From DATEMK01 sp035275625 (GTDB lineage: Bacteria > Bacteroidota > Bacteroidia > AKYH767-A > OLB10): a stretch of DNA of 11,293 nt. Under the pieces are notes generated by a model that was not told the origin of the DNA, searched no databases, and was given only the letters and a program-made list of their open reading frames with translations. The stretch is from positions 1 through 11,293 of the forward strand of contig DATEMK010000322.1 of assembly GCA_035275625.1 (NCBI GenBank). Direction: 5' to 3'. Every line of letters starts with the position of its first letter. Within the stretch, counting starts at the first letter, position 1. This document shows, in pieces, positions 1 to 7,975 of this stretch. The position numbers and the translations under genes are program-made.

Positions 1-30
1 ACTCACTTTAATTGAGCCAGAATAAATAAT

Positions 31-960
31 CTATTTCATCCGTTCTCTTTTAATGAGATAAGGTAAAAGCACCTGCTTATAACCCAGATTTATATCCGCT
101 TCAATAAAATCAATCCGGTACTGTGCACATTTAAGCATCAGCTCTTTTTTGTAATCAGCCATTGCTTTAATATAAATACCTTTAACCTCGTTGGAATGCA
201 CCTTCACCTGTTCTCCTGTTTCAACGTCTATGAATTGATATGGACGGTTCTGAAATTCAAAATCAATTTCCTTGTTTTTGTCAGTGACATGAAAAAGAAT
301 GACCTCATGCTTTGCATATTTTAAATGTTGCAGGGCATTAAATAATTCGTTTGAATCATCCCCGGCATTTTCAAACATATCACTGAAAATAATTACAAGC
401 GAACGCTTGTGAATATTTTCGGCAATTTCATGCAATGCTGCAGCAGCAGAAGTTTTTCTTTTCAGATCACCTGAAGAATTTTGTGCTTCTTCCAGCTTAT
501 GATAAAGCAGCTTATGATGCACAGTGCTTGACTTTGAAGGTGTATGAGTTTCAATTTTGTCAGAAAAAATACTTAAGCCAACTGCATCGCGCTGCATCTT
601 CAAAAGATTCATGATAGCTGCACAGCAATAAATTGAAAATGTAATTTTATTCTGAAGCTCGGGTTTCTTCTTATCTGTTTCAGGATAATGCATGGAAGAT
701 GAATTATCCAAAACCAATTGGCAGCGCAGGTTGGTTTCTTCCTCATATTTCTTAACAAAGAGTTTGTCTGTCCTGCCATAAAGTTTCCAGTCAATGTGTC
801 GTGTGGGTTCCCCGGTATTATACAGGCGGTGCTCTGCAAATTCAACAGAAAACCCATGGAAAGGACTTTTATGCAAGCCTGTGATAAAACCTTCTACCAC
901 CTGTTTTGCAAGCAGCTCAAGGTGACCAAGGGTTTGAATGTCGTGCTGGTTAATGGACAT
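31..960 (-). CDS. DUF58 domain protein (vWA-like fold)
   Basis: The 309-residue product matches the DUF58 family. The family hallmark lies near residues 40-80, where a conserved Arg-His-Ile-Asp-Trp run is followed by a Gly-Arg-Thr-Asp-Lys-Leu-Phe-Val-Lys segment and a Glu-rich stretch. A vWA-like core follows: residues 85-89 (D-N-S-S-S) form a DxSxS metal-binding (MIDAS) motif, and S193-D194 begins a later strand-loop typical of vWA folds. No membrane helix is visible, so this is the short cytosolic form rather than the longer one with N-terminal helices. DUF58 proteins often travel with MoxR ATPases and Bat proteins and probably act as metal-dependent adaptors, but no such partner is visible here. 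The gene lies 79 bp downstream of the thioredoxin gene on the same strand with no evident promoter between, so co-transcription is plausible. The family call is firm; the cellular role is unknown. Confidence 0.93.
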   Translation of the reverse strand: MSINQHDIQTLGHLELLAKQVVEGFITGLHKSPFHGFSVEFAEHRLYNTGEPTRHIDWKLYGRTDKLFVKKYEEETNLRCQLVLDNSSSMHYPETDKKKPELQNKITFSIYCCAAIMNLLKMQRDAVGLSIFSDKIETHTPSKSSTVHHKLLYHKLEEAQNSSGDLKRKTSAAAALHEIAENIHKRSLVIIFSDMFENAGDDSNELFNALQHLKYAKHEVILFHVTDKNKEIDFEFQNRPYQFIDVETGEQVKVHSNEVKGIYIKAMADYKKELMLKCAQYRIDFIEADINLGYKQVLLPYLIKRERMK

Positions 961-1025
961 TTAGGACCGAATAATAAAGAAATTGAGTTATTAAAATCAT
1001 TTAAAAACTCTTGAAATAATAACTT

Positions 1026-1041
1026 AACAACTCAACAACTC
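1026..1041. repeat. 8-bp tandem repeat at the end of trxA
   Basis: AACAACTC occurs twice head to tail (1026-1033 and 1034-1041) and overlaps the thioredoxin stop codon (1040-1042, read leftwards). The rest of the 961-1039 spacer is A+T-rich and shows no terminator. Confidence 0.6.
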
Positions 1042-1375
1042 ATTGCTGAACCTCGGGAGCAAGCTGTGCATCCAGCTTTTTAGCAAGAATGGATTTAGGA
1101 ACAGCTCCAACCTGCTTGTCTACAATCTGACCATTCTTAAAAAATAAAAGAGCCGGTATATTGCGAATGCCATAAGTCATAGAAATATTGGGATTGCTGT
1201 CAACATCAACTTTTCCAATAACAGCCTTTCCTTCGTAATCCTTAGAAAGCTCTTCAACAATAGGTCCCACCATTCTGCACGGCCCGCACCATTCCGCCCA
1301 GAAATCTACCAATACAGGCTTATCGGATTTTAAAACAAGCTCATCGAAATTTGAATCTGTGAATGTAATTGCCAT
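1040..1375 (-). CDS. trxA: Thioredoxin
   Basis: This is a 111-residue classical cytosolic thioredoxin, a general dithiol-disulfide reductant recycled by thioredoxin reductase. The active site W-C-G-P-C-R has Cys30 and Cys33. The buried Asp24 in the V-D-F-W strand and the cis-proline Pro74 (N-I-P-A) are both in place, and the length matches bacterial TrxA. I chose the ATG at 1375 because the protein then begins directly on the first beta strand (M-A-I-T-F-T). An upstream in-frame ATG at 1423 would add 16 residues unlike any thioredoxin, and that stretch is A+T-rich leader. No signal peptide is present. The DUF58 gene follows on the same strand. The call is very secure; the gene symbol rests on family membership, and Bacteroidota often carry several thioredoxins. 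Confidence 0.96.
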   Translation of the reverse strand: MAITFTDSNFDELVLKSDKPVLVDFWAEWCGPCRMVGPIVEELSKDYEGKAVIGKVDVDSNPNISMTYGIRNIPALLFFKNGQIVDKQVGAVPKSILAKKLDAQLAPEVQQ

Positions 1376-1460
1376 AATATTTTTGTTTTTTAAATTTTGA
1401 GTGAACCTATTTTCAGTCAACACTTATGCCAATTGTGATTACCTGACAATTTGTTCATTG

Positions 1461-1468
1461 CAAAATTA
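1461..1468 (-). promoter_or_regulatory. Possible -7 promoter element for trxA
   Basis: Read leftwards, the site is TAATTTTG, an exact match to the Bacteroidota -7 consensus TAnnTTTG, about 86 nt before the trxA start. No TTTG was found at the expected -33 spacing, so the assignment is tentative. Confidence 0.35.
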
Positions 1469-1655
1469 GCAAATAAAACCTGCACATTTTGCCGGGTAAA
1501 AAACAAAATTGAATTTATGTTTCTCCTGAAGGGTTGATTTTTTTTATTAGTGTTTTCGGCAAAGCACCTCTTCCAATTCACCAACAACCAAGTTTTTGAA
1601 ACAACGATAATGTTTTTTGCGTATCAAACCTGAATTAACACAAAGCAATTTCATT

Positions 1656-4600
1656 ATGAAACGTATTACAAAACTTTTTATTACTTTATTAATATTGAGT
1701 TGTTCTATAAAAGCGCATGCGCAAACAGCATCAGCCACATGGGGAATGGCATCAAATGCCAGTGTTTCTGTATCAGGCAATGTTACTGCGGGCAACCAGG
1801 CGGGAGGTTCAGACATCGGTACAATGTCCTATGGAGCAGGTAATGGAGTCACCTCCGTTAACTGGGGTTCAGCAAGCCAGAATGTGAATGATTATTACCA
1901 GTTTACCATTTCACCAACTGCGGGAAAGGGTTTAACGGTAACTTCCATAAGTACCACAAACAATACAAGCCCGGGTGGTGTTGACAACATCCTGCTGCAA
2001 TATTCTCTGAGCGCCTCATTTACATCCCCGGTAACTATCGGAAATCCGGCAGCAACAGGAACCTCTTCGTTTAATTCTCTTACAATAAATGCCGCTAACG
2101 GTCAGACCATTTATGTAAGAATGTTTGCATGGGGTGCGGCCAATGAAACCAATAAAACGTTTTCCTGCAAAAATTTTATTATTTCGGGAACTACTTTAAC
2201 CTGCCCTTCTTCTCCCGCAGCAGGCAGCAACAGTCCTGTTTGTGCGGGTTCTAATATTAACCTTAATTCATCTGCCACCGGAACATCCTTAACGTATTCA
2301 TGGTCGGGTCCCAACAGCTTTTCATCATCATCACAAAATCCGGCCATTTCATCTTCAACAACCGCTGCAGCGGGAACTTATACCATTACTGTTTCCAACG
2401 CATGCGGTTCGGTTTCAACTACCACAAACGTAGCTGTAAATGCACTTACATCCATCGCTTCAGTGGTCTCAAATGAAACCTGTTCATTACATAATGGTTC
2501 GGCTACCGTGACGGTTAACGGAGGAATATCACCTTATTCATATTCATGGTCAAACGGTTCTTCATCTCAAAGTATTTCTGGACTTACTCAAGGTATTTAT
2601 TCTGTGACAGTTACAGACGCTAACGGCTGTAGCACTTTAACTTCTGCTTCTGTCTCCAATAATTCTCCGGCAATCACTGCTAACGTTTCTTCAACTAATG
2701 CAACATGCAGCGAAAACAATGGAATAGCAGCGGCAGGTGCAACCGGTGGTGCTGAACCTTACTCCTATTCATGGTCCAATGGGTCAACATCACGACAAAT
2801 TTCAGGGATATCGGCAGGAAATTATTCAGTAACCATTACTGACGCCAACGGGTGCACCGCCACATCTTCTGCAACCATCTCTAATTCTTCGTCTGCAATT
2901 ACAGCAACAATTTCTGCGTCACCATTTGTTTGCTCCGGCATCAATAATGGTACGGCAACTATTACTGCCAACGGTGGTGACTCTCCTTACGGTTATAATT
3001 GGTCAAACGGAGCAACCTCACAGGCTGTCGCGGATTTGTCACCGGGAACCTATTCTGTTATTGTTACAGATGCGAATGGCTGCAGCGCTTCGGAAAGTGT
3101 AACAATAGCTTCAAAATCCGCGCCTGTGCAACCGGATCAGATTATAGCCACAGGAGCACCTACTGCAGTTTGCCCGCCAGTAAACGGTGTTGTTCTTCAG
3201 ACTAATAATGATCCCGGTGCAACCGCTTATAGCTGGAGCACAGAATCACCCGGAATTGCATTTGTTACCCCTTCAACAACCAATGTGCAAACCATTAACA
3301 TTGGAACTTCATCAAGCTCTACTTATACAGTAAGAGTAACGGCATCAAATGAATGCGGAGCCTCACCATACAAAGCCATCCTTTTCAGAAGAGCCGTAAG
3401 CGTCCCCGATATTCATGGCCCTGCAACAGTGTGCGCAAATACAACTCAAACATATTCCTGCAATTCTGTCGGAGCAACAACTTACAAATGGTCAGGCACA
3501 GCAGGAATGCTGATTAATGGCAATGCAGCGCCTTATATCTCTGCGGATACATTTGTCACAGTAACTTATACTGCTGCTTTTAATACAGGTACTTTATCTG
3601 TTTCAGGATCATTGGGATGTTTTACAAGTGCAAACAGAAATCTCTCTGTGAGCAAAAACGTCCCTGCATTATCTTCTATAAGCGGCCCTTCTCCTGCTTG
3701 TCCGCAATCATCACAAACATATACTATTCCTGCGGTACCGGGAGCGGTTACTTATCTCTGGACATTACCCGCTAATTCGACCGGCAGCTCTTCCACTAAT
3801 TCTATTACGGTAAACTTTGGAAATTTTATTGCAGCCGGAAATATTTGTGTCAAGGCAGTTAATAATTGCGGAATGCAATCAAACATGCAATGCAAATCAA
3901 TAACAGCAGGATTACCCGCTGTTCCCGGAGCTATAGCCGGACCTGCCACACAGGTATGCGGACTCAAAACCTACTCTGTGCCTGCTTTACCCGGAATTAC
4001 ATATAACTGGACTATCCCCATCAATACTTCTATCGAAAGCGGGCAGGGTACAAATAGTGTAACTGTAAATTTCAGCAGCGGCTTTACATCCGGCAGCATT
4101 TCAGTCACAGCTTCCAACTCCTGCGGCAACAGCACCGCAAGAACACTTGCCGTAAATTCCGCTGTTTCTCCTCCGGGAACCATTACCGGTGAATATTCGC
4201 TGGTTTGCGCAGGAGAAACTAAAACTTATTCAGTACCAACAGTTACCGGCATCAGCTTTAACTGGACAGCACCCGCCAACGCTTCAATTGAAAGCGGGCA
4301 GGGAACCAATAGTGTGACTGTCAGATTCAATACCGGGTTTACGTCAGGAAGCCTTTCTGCCAGCGCTACCAATGGATGTGCGAATAGTGCAGCGCGAACA
4401 TTGGTGATAACTTCGCTTCCTTCAACCCCCGGAGCTATTACAGGACCATCTGCACAAGTATGTGCGGGATCTTCCAAATCTTACTCCATTACTGCTGTGA
4501 GCGGTGTTACTTATAATTGGACCGCGCCTGCAAATGCAGTTATTTCAGCCGGTCAGGGAACAAACAATGTAACAGTTGATTTTAATAATTCTTTTATTTC

Positions 4601-5531
4601 GGGTACACTCTCCGTTGTGGCAGTTGCGCCATGCGGTTCCAGTCCGGCAAAGACCTTAATGATTACTTCTTTACTCCCTTCACCTGTCAGCATATCGGGA
4701 CCGGTAAATAATAATTGCGGGATTACTTCTTTATTTACAATAAGGAAAGCAGCGAATGCAACTTCTTATAGCTGGAGGACTTCTGTTCCCGGTGCAGTTA
4801 TTAATTCAGAACCTGCTCCGAATGATACGGCTGCAAGAATTACTTTTCCCTCCTTTACAACAGGAACTGTAAGTGTGGGAACAGATAATACCTGCGGAAC
4901 AAGTCCTTTAAAAACTTTAACCGTTTCAGGCACACCGTCCACCCCCGGAATAATTACTACAAATCCTTCACCCGTTTGTGCAAATGCAACAGATGTTCAG
5001 TTTACAAGTGATGTGAGCTCATCAGGATCAGGATGTACATTTCTCTGGACCTATCCTTCTTCGGCAACTTATGTAAGCGGGCAGGGAACATCCACGCTCG
5101 TGCTTAATTGGGGAACAGCTAATGGTACAGTTACTTTAAAGGCTACTAACAGTTGCGGAAATTCAGTTCGTTCATATAATGTAATAGTCGGATGTGCAAG
5201 AGTAACAGGTAATAACGGGCAAAATTCAAATGAAGTGAAAGGTTCTTCACAAACCATCGGGCCAATTGATGACAATTCTTTTAATCTCCAGGCTTATCCG
5301 GATGCAGATCAGAAAACTGTAACGTTTACATTTCATGCAGACAAGGAAGGCTCCTATAAGTACACCTTATATGATGATTCAAATCGTGAAATCATGAACG
5401 GGAATATAAATGCACAGAAAGGTGTAAACATGCAGGAACTTGATATGGCCTCATCACCACCTGATTCAGTTTACAGGTTGAAATTAGATAACGGAAAAAA
5501 ATCCACGCACATCAATATTAAAATGAAATAA
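1656..5531 (+). CDS. Large SprB/PKD-repeat adhesin, probable T9SS substrate
   Basis: This 1291-residue protein is a secreted beta-rich mosaic. Residues 1-22 form a signal peptide: K-R start, hydrophobic core, A-H-A cleavage site before Gln23. Residues 24-180 are a beta-rich N-terminal domain, and about 181-265 an Ig/PKD-like domain with its conserved Cys near 196. Three SprB repeats follow, with Cys at 276, 351 and 426, each closing with D-A-N-G-C. Eight PKD-like repeats of 83-89 residues come next, with leading Cys at 506, 593, 682, 768, 851, 936, 1021 and 1108. A Ser/Asn-rich linker leads to a roughly 80-residue tail (from about 1209) resembling a type A T9SS sorting domain, although the usual Y-P-N-P is Y-P-D-A. 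SprB repeats occur in the Flavobacterium gliding adhesin and many surface proteins, so surface adhesion is the likely role. The ATG at 1656 places the signal peptide at the terminus; an in-frame TTG at 1617 would add 13 residues ahead of it. Confidence 0.9.
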   Translation: MKRITKLFITLLILSCSIKAHAQTASATWGMASNASVSVSGNVTAGNQAGGSDIGTMSYGAGNGVTSVNWGSASQNVNDYYQFTISPTAGKGLTVTSISTTNNTSPGGVDNILLQYSLSASFTSPVTIGNPAATGTSSFNSLTINAANGQTIYVRMFAWGAANETNKTFSCKNFIISGTTLTCPSSPAAGSNSPVCAGSNINLNSSATGTSLTYSWSGPNSFSSSSQNPAISSSTTAAAGTYTITVSNACGSVSTTTNVAVNALTSIASVVSNETCSLHNGSATVTVNGGISPYSYSWSNGSSSQSISGLTQGIYSVTVTDANGCSTLTSASVSNNSPAITANVSSTNATCSENNGIAAAGATGGAEPYSYSWSNGSTSRQISGISAGNYSVTITDANGCTATSSATISNSSSAITATISASPFVCSGINNGTATITANGGDSPYGYNWSNGATSQAVADLSPGTYSVIVTDANGCSASESVTIASKSAPVQPDQIIATGAPTAVCPPVNGVVLQTNNDPGATAYSWSTESPGIAFVTPSTTNVQTINIGTSSSSTYTVRVTASNECGASPYKAILFRRAVSVPDIHGPATVCANTTQTYSCNSVGATTYKWSGTAGMLINGNAAPYISADTFVTVTYTAAFNTGTLSVSGSLGCFTSANRNLSVSKNVPALSSISGPSPACPQSSQTYTIPAVPGAVTYLWTLPANSTGSSSTNSITVNFGNFIAAGNICVKAVNNCGMQSNMQCKSITAGLPAVPGAIAGPATQVCGLKTYSVPALPGITYNWTIPINTSIESGQGTNSVTVNFSSGFTSGSISVTASNSCGNSTARTLAVNSAVSPPGTITGEYSLVCAGETKTYSVPTVTGISFNWTAPANASIESGQGTNSVTVRFNTGFTSGSLSASATNGCANSAARTLVITSLPSTPGAITGPSAQVCAGSSKSYSITAVSGVTYNWTAPANAVISAGQGTNNVTVDFNNSFISGTLSVVAVAPCGSSPAKTLMITSLLPSPVSISGPVNNNCGITSLFTIRKAANATSYSWRTSVPGAVINSEPAPNDTAARITFPSFTTGTVSVGTDNTCGTSPLKTLTVSGTPSTPGIITTNPSPVCANATDVQFTSDVSSSGSGCTFLWTYPSSATYVSGQGTSTLVLNWGTANGTVTLKATNSCGNSVRSYNVIVGCARVTGNNGQNSNEVKGSSQTIGPIDDNSFNLQAYPDADQKTVTFTFHADKEGSYKYTLYDDSNREIMNGNINAQKGVNMQELDMASSPPDSVYRLKLDNGKKSTHINIKMK
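2472..3116 (+). repeat. Three SprB repeats (225-bp period)
   Basis: The conserved Cys codons at 2481, 2706 and 2931 are exactly 225 bp apart. Each unit runs Cys, Asn-Gly, Gly-Gly, Pro-Tyr-x-Tyr-x-Trp-Ser-Asn-Gly, Gly-x-Tyr-Ser-Val, Thr-Asp-Ala-Asn-Gly-Cys. The first and last Cys of each unit could form a disulfide. The DNA has diverged enough between units that recent amplification is unlikely. Confidence 0.88.
3120..5195 (+). repeat. Eight PKD-like repeats within the adhesin
   Basis: Leading Cys codons fall at 3171, 3432, 3699, 3957, 4206, 4461, 4716 and 4977, a spacing of 249-267 bp. Typical units have I-x-G-P, a V-C, a T-Y-x-W strand, S-G-Q-G-T-N-S-V, and a closing Cys-Gly. Units 4 and 5 are most alike at DNA level: the stretches from 4032 and 4287 share most bases over about 65 nt, 255 bp apart. 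This suggests a more recent local duplication or conversion. Confidence 0.8.
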
Positions 5532-5536
5532 CTTAG

Positions 5537-5571
5537 TTAAGGTTTATCGTAATCTTATGCCTAAACCTTAA
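5537..5571 (+). other. A+T-rich intergenic hairpin
   Basis: TTAAGGTTTA (5537-5546) pairs perfectly with TAAACCTTAA (5562-5571) around a 15-nt loop. It lies 5 nt after the adhesin stop and 13 nt before the next start. No U-run follows, so a strong intrinsic terminator is unlikely. It may be a weak terminator or an RNA processing or stability element between two co-transcribed genes. Confidence 0.5.
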
Positions 5572-5584
5572 ACTATTCAATGAA

Positions 5585-7027
5585 ATGGCTAAAATGAGAA
5601 TGAAAATGAGAGCACGTCAAAAAACAACTACAAGCTTCAAAACAAAACTTATAATTGGCACTTCATGCTGTTTATTAATGGCAGCAGGAATTTTTGTATC
5701 CATAAATATAAGCAATGTTAATGAAACAATGGCTGCAATTCAGGGAGACTATCGCAGCCAGGCGAATGGCAATTGGGAAGAAGCATTCGTATGGGAAATG
5801 TATGACGGAAAAAAATGGCAGCCTGCCACTGCCCCACCGGTGAATATTGAAAAACGCATTTTTATTAAGAGCGGCACAATAATAAAAGCTAACAGTGAAA
5901 TAACTGTAAGTGAAATTACCGTTGAGAAAGAAGGGACACTGCAATTGAATTCACAAAGTTTCCATATCAAAAAACAAGGGACTCCAGGTGAAATCAATGT
6001 GTATGGAATTTTGGATGCAGGCAATTGCATCATTGACGGAGACGGAGCGTTCAACCTTAAGGACAATGCAGAAATAATGATCGGCTCACAGGATGGTTTA
6101 AGCAAATCCAATTCAGGAAATGTTCGGGTTACCGGAACCCGTTATTACAGCAGCATTGCACATTATACGTTTAAAGGAACTGCATTCCAACACACTGGAA
6201 AAGGATTGCCTTATAGTGTTTCTGTTCTCACCGTTGATAATCCCGCAGGTGTGGAACTTGAAAATAACTTATACGTCACTTCCCTGCTCCATCTTAAAAA
6301 AGGAACTTTGAATACAGGCGCTGATACGCTTATTGTCGGAACGGGGAAGACTTCCAATGCTTCGGTTAAACGCGACAACGGAGGAGTTGCAGGAAATTTT
6401 AAACGCTGGCTGAACAAAAGCACAATGAAAGAAGCATTGTTCCCTTTGATGGAAAGCTCAAATTATAATGCCGTTTTTATGACCGTAAAGCCCGGAGATT
6501 ATTCGGGAGGAGCATTTTCATTCAGCTTTGTTTCTGAAAAAATTAAAAAAAATGAACAACCTGTAAATAATAATACACGTATCATTGCCATTGGTGAAAC
6601 CGGTTATTATAAGCTGACTGCATCCGATGGTTTTGAAAACGGGCTTTATAAGCTCGTTACTTCCATTGCTGTTTCAAAAAATGAAAATAAAAGCTACTGG
6701 ATGATGAGTGCAAAACCCGTTGATGAAGAAGAAAAGAAAGAACAGCAAATTACAGAAGCCAGTGATGAACTGGTAAGCAATATTAGGATTGCACCTAATC
6801 CGTTCAAAGAAAAATTTACTTTAAAGTTTGACCTGGCACAGGAAACAGAAGTGGAAATAAATCTCCTGAATGCAAACGGGCAGCTAATAATTAAAGACAG
6901 GATCAACGGGAAGGTGGCAGAAAATAAGTATGAATATTTTGATAAGAGAAATTTGCCTCGGGGTAGTTACATATTGCGTCTTATCACCGGTGATAAGATT
7001 GAAACAAGAAAAATAATAAAACAATAA
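5585..7027 (+). CDS. Exported protein with type A T9SS sorting domain
   Basis: This 480-residue surface or secreted protein has a very basic N-terminus (eight Lys/Arg in the first 21 residues) and a hydrophobic stretch at about 22-40, acting as signal peptide; cleavage near residues 50-51 is plausible. Residues 54-85 hold the Gly-Asp-Tyr-Arg-Ser, Gly-x-Trp and Trp-x-x-Ala motifs common at the start of Bacteroidota surface proteins. A beta-strand-rich body (about 86-260) with short Gly/Asn turns suggests a beta-solenoid-like fold. Residues 397-480 are a canonical type A sorting domain: A-P-N-P at 403-406, N-A-N-G-Q at 429-433, R-G-S-Y near 459-462 and a basic end. The gene follows the adhesin by 53 bp on the same strand, so it may be co-transcribed. 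ATG codons at 5594, 5600 and 5606 are alternative starts. No catalytic motif is visible and the function is unknown. Confidence 0.85.
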   Translation: MAKMRMKMRARQKTTTSFKTKLIIGTSCCLLMAAGIFVSINISNVNETMAAIQGDYRSQANGNWEEAFVWEMYDGKKWQPATAPPVNIEKRIFIKSGTIIKANSEITVSEITVEKEGTLQLNSQSFHIKKQGTPGEINVYGILDAGNCIIDGDGAFNLKDNAEIMIGSQDGLSKSNSGNVRVTGTRYYSSIAHYTFKGTAFQHTGKGLPYSVSVLTVDNPAGVELENNLYVTSLLHLKKGTLNTGADTLIVGTGKTSNASVKRDNGGVAGNFKRWLNKSTMKEALFPLMESSNYNAVFMTVKPGDYSGGAFSFSFVSEKIKKNEQPVNNNTRIIAIGETGYYKLTASDGFENGLYKLVTSIAVSKNENKSYWMMSAKPVDEEEKKEQQITEASDELVSNIRIAPNPFKEKFTLKFDLAQETEVEINLLNANGQLIIKDRINGKVAENKYEYFDKRNLPRGSYILRLITGDKIETRKIIKQ

Positions 7028-7028
7028 A

Positions 7029-7069
7029 AAACCGCGTGTTAACCCGGAATAACGGTTAGCACGCGGTTT
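7029..7069 (-). terminator. Strong intrinsic terminator, best oriented leftwards
   Basis: A 16-bp stem (7029-7044 with 7054-7069, one G-U pair, G+C-rich core ACCGCGTG) encloses a 9-nt loop. Read leftwards the stem is followed by TTTTTTATTG, a good U-tract, so it best terminates the DUF6799 gene ending at 7095. Read rightwards it is followed only by TTTG, but it starts 2 nt after the stop of the 480-residue gene and probably works in both directions between these convergent genes. Confidence 0.85.
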
Positions 7070-7094
7070 GTGACAAATTATTTTTCAGCCGGAT

Positions 7095-7418
7095 TTATTT
7101 TTCTTCCACTTTTATTTTATCGCTGCCTTTCGGATTTATCATGTTTCCGCTGTTATCTATGCAATCACCATTTTTTAAAATAATTTGTGAGCCGTCAGAT
7201 TTAATAATGGTGCCATCCGTTTTAACAGTGGTCCCGTTAGCAAGCGTCACATCAATAGTCAGCTCATTTTTATTCTGCATCACCATTATCTTACCCTCTT
7301 TGAGCTTTGCGCAATATTTTACATTTGTTTGATTTGGCTTTTGCATCTTACTATCATCCTGCGCCATTGCGTTTAATGAGAAAATGCAGACTGTGATTAA
7401 AACAATTATTTTTTTCAT
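7095..7418 (-). CDS. Small secreted DUF6799 protein
   Basis: This 107-residue protein begins with a clear signal peptide (M-K-K start, hydrophobic core, A-M-A cleavage before Gln20). The mature part, about residues 33-95, matches the DUF6799 pattern: Y-C followed by a Lys-x-Gly-Lys-x-M-V-M strand, then D-V-T-L-x-N-G-T, T-D-G-T, and a L-K-x-G-D-C-I-D turn. These read as short beta hairpins, and the two Cys (36 and 86) could pair. The family is common in Bacteroidota as small periplasmic or secreted proteins and has no assigned function that I know of. Its own leader, with a tandem repeat, separates it by 73 bp from the next gene upstream on the same strand, and a strong terminator follows. Confidence 0.85.
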   Translation of the reverse strand: MKKIIVLITVCIFSLNAMAQDDSKMQKPNQTNVKYCAKLKEGKIMVMQNKNELTIDVTLANGTTVKTDGTIIKSDGSQIILKNGDCIDNSGNMINPKGSDKIKVEEK

Positions 7419-7420
7419 TT

Positions 7421-7446
7421 GATTGTTAATTATGATTGTTAATTAT
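7421..7446. repeat. Perfect 13-bp tandem repeat just before a start codon
   Basis: GATTGTTAATTAT occurs twice head to tail (7421-7433 and 7434-7446). Its edge is 2 nt from the ATG at 7418, so it occupies the whole translation-initiation leader of the DUF6799 gene. Confidence 0.9.
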
Positions 7447-7491
7447 TGAACTTTTATTTTTTAAGTATGTTTCGCCCTGATATGTGTTATT

Positions 7492-7881
7492 TTAAGAGGC
7501 AAATGACAACTCTGCAGGCCGGGTTTCTCTTTTTTGAATATTTCCTTTAATCGAGTGTACAATATGCCGCACTCTTGATACTTCATCATAATTTATCCGC
7601 CCCAGCATATTATTATCCCGGCAATAAATGAGGTCATTATAAAGCTGGTTAATATAATTCCGGTTTTGTGCAGCCTGTTCCCCTACCGAATGTTTTCCTC
7701 TCAACAAGGCCCTGAACCAGAATTTATATTTCCTGATCGTTTCTATAGAGGAGTCTGCGCTGTGCCGGATAAATACTTCTCCATCGTTGTCAACCAAAAT
7801 ATCATAATAATTCAGGATGTCATCACATGCTGCAATCATTTGCTGCAATTGGTTTGGTGTGGGATTATGGTACAAGTTCAT
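7492..7881 (-). CDS. Hypothetical protein, 129 residues
   Basis: I do not recognise this family. The product is a soluble, mostly alpha-helical protein rich in Asn, Asp, Arg and Tyr, with no signal peptide or membrane segment. Residues 10-30 look like an amphipathic helix ending in Y-Y-D-I-L. A short acidic turn (D-N-D-G-E-V) and strand follow, then aromatic and basic helices at about 46-62 and 75-115. The start at 7881 is the first in-frame ATG and gives a natural N-terminus. Codon use resembles the neighbours. The gene is divergent from the EcsC-family gene (94-bp shared upstream region) and precedes the DUF6799 gene on the same strand. Length and coding character support a real gene. Confidence 0.7.
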   Translation of the reverse strand: MNLYHNPTPNQLQQMIAACDDILNYYDILVDNDGEVFIRHSADSSIETIRKYKFWFRALLRGKHSVGEQAAQNRNYINQLYNDLIYCRDNNMLGRINYDEVSRVRHIVHSIKGNIQKRETRPAELSFAS

Positions 7882-7947
7882 ATCATTATTATTGGTTAAT
7901 GGGTATCAAATGGCGGAAGTAAAAAAACATGCCAGAAAACCTCTGAC

Positions 7948-7955
7948 TAACTTTG
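7948..7955 (+). promoter_or_regulatory. Probable -7 promoter element for the EcsC-family gene
   Basis: TAACTTTG matches the Bacteroidota -7 consensus TAnnTTTG exactly and ends 20 nt before the ATG at 7976, implying a very short leader. No TTTG was found at the -33 position. Confidence 0.55.
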
Positions 7956-7975
7956 CAGCCACTTAATCGTTTTCA

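Noticed and set aside
718..1014. Rightward open frame opposite the DUF58 gene
   Set aside because: It overlaps a gene with clear family motifs on the other strand and has no recognisable domain.
1376..1423. Upstream ATG start for thioredoxin
   Set aside because: The extra 16 residues lie outside the thioredoxin fold and are encoded by A-rich leader DNA.
1538..1545. Eight-T run in the divergent intergenic region as a terminator
   Set aside because: No stable stem precedes it and no rightward gene ends upstream of it.
1617..1655. TTG-initiated 13-residue extension of the adhesin
   Set aside because: It would place polar residues ahead of a complete signal peptide starting at ATG 1656.
1656..1724. 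Possible lipoprotein signal (I-L-S-C) in the adhesin N-terminus
   Set aside because: Leu at position -2 is unusual for a lipobox, and a better signal peptidase I site (A-H-A before Gln23) follows a few residues later.
3752..4477. Leftward open frames inside the adhesin gene
   Set aside because: They arise as mirror images of the PKD repeats, since the same repeated DNA read backwards gives similar peptides; no independent coding evidence.
2472..5195. Regularly spaced repeats as a CRISPR array
   Set aside because: Units are 225-267 bp, coding throughout, and match SprB and PKD-like protein repeats.
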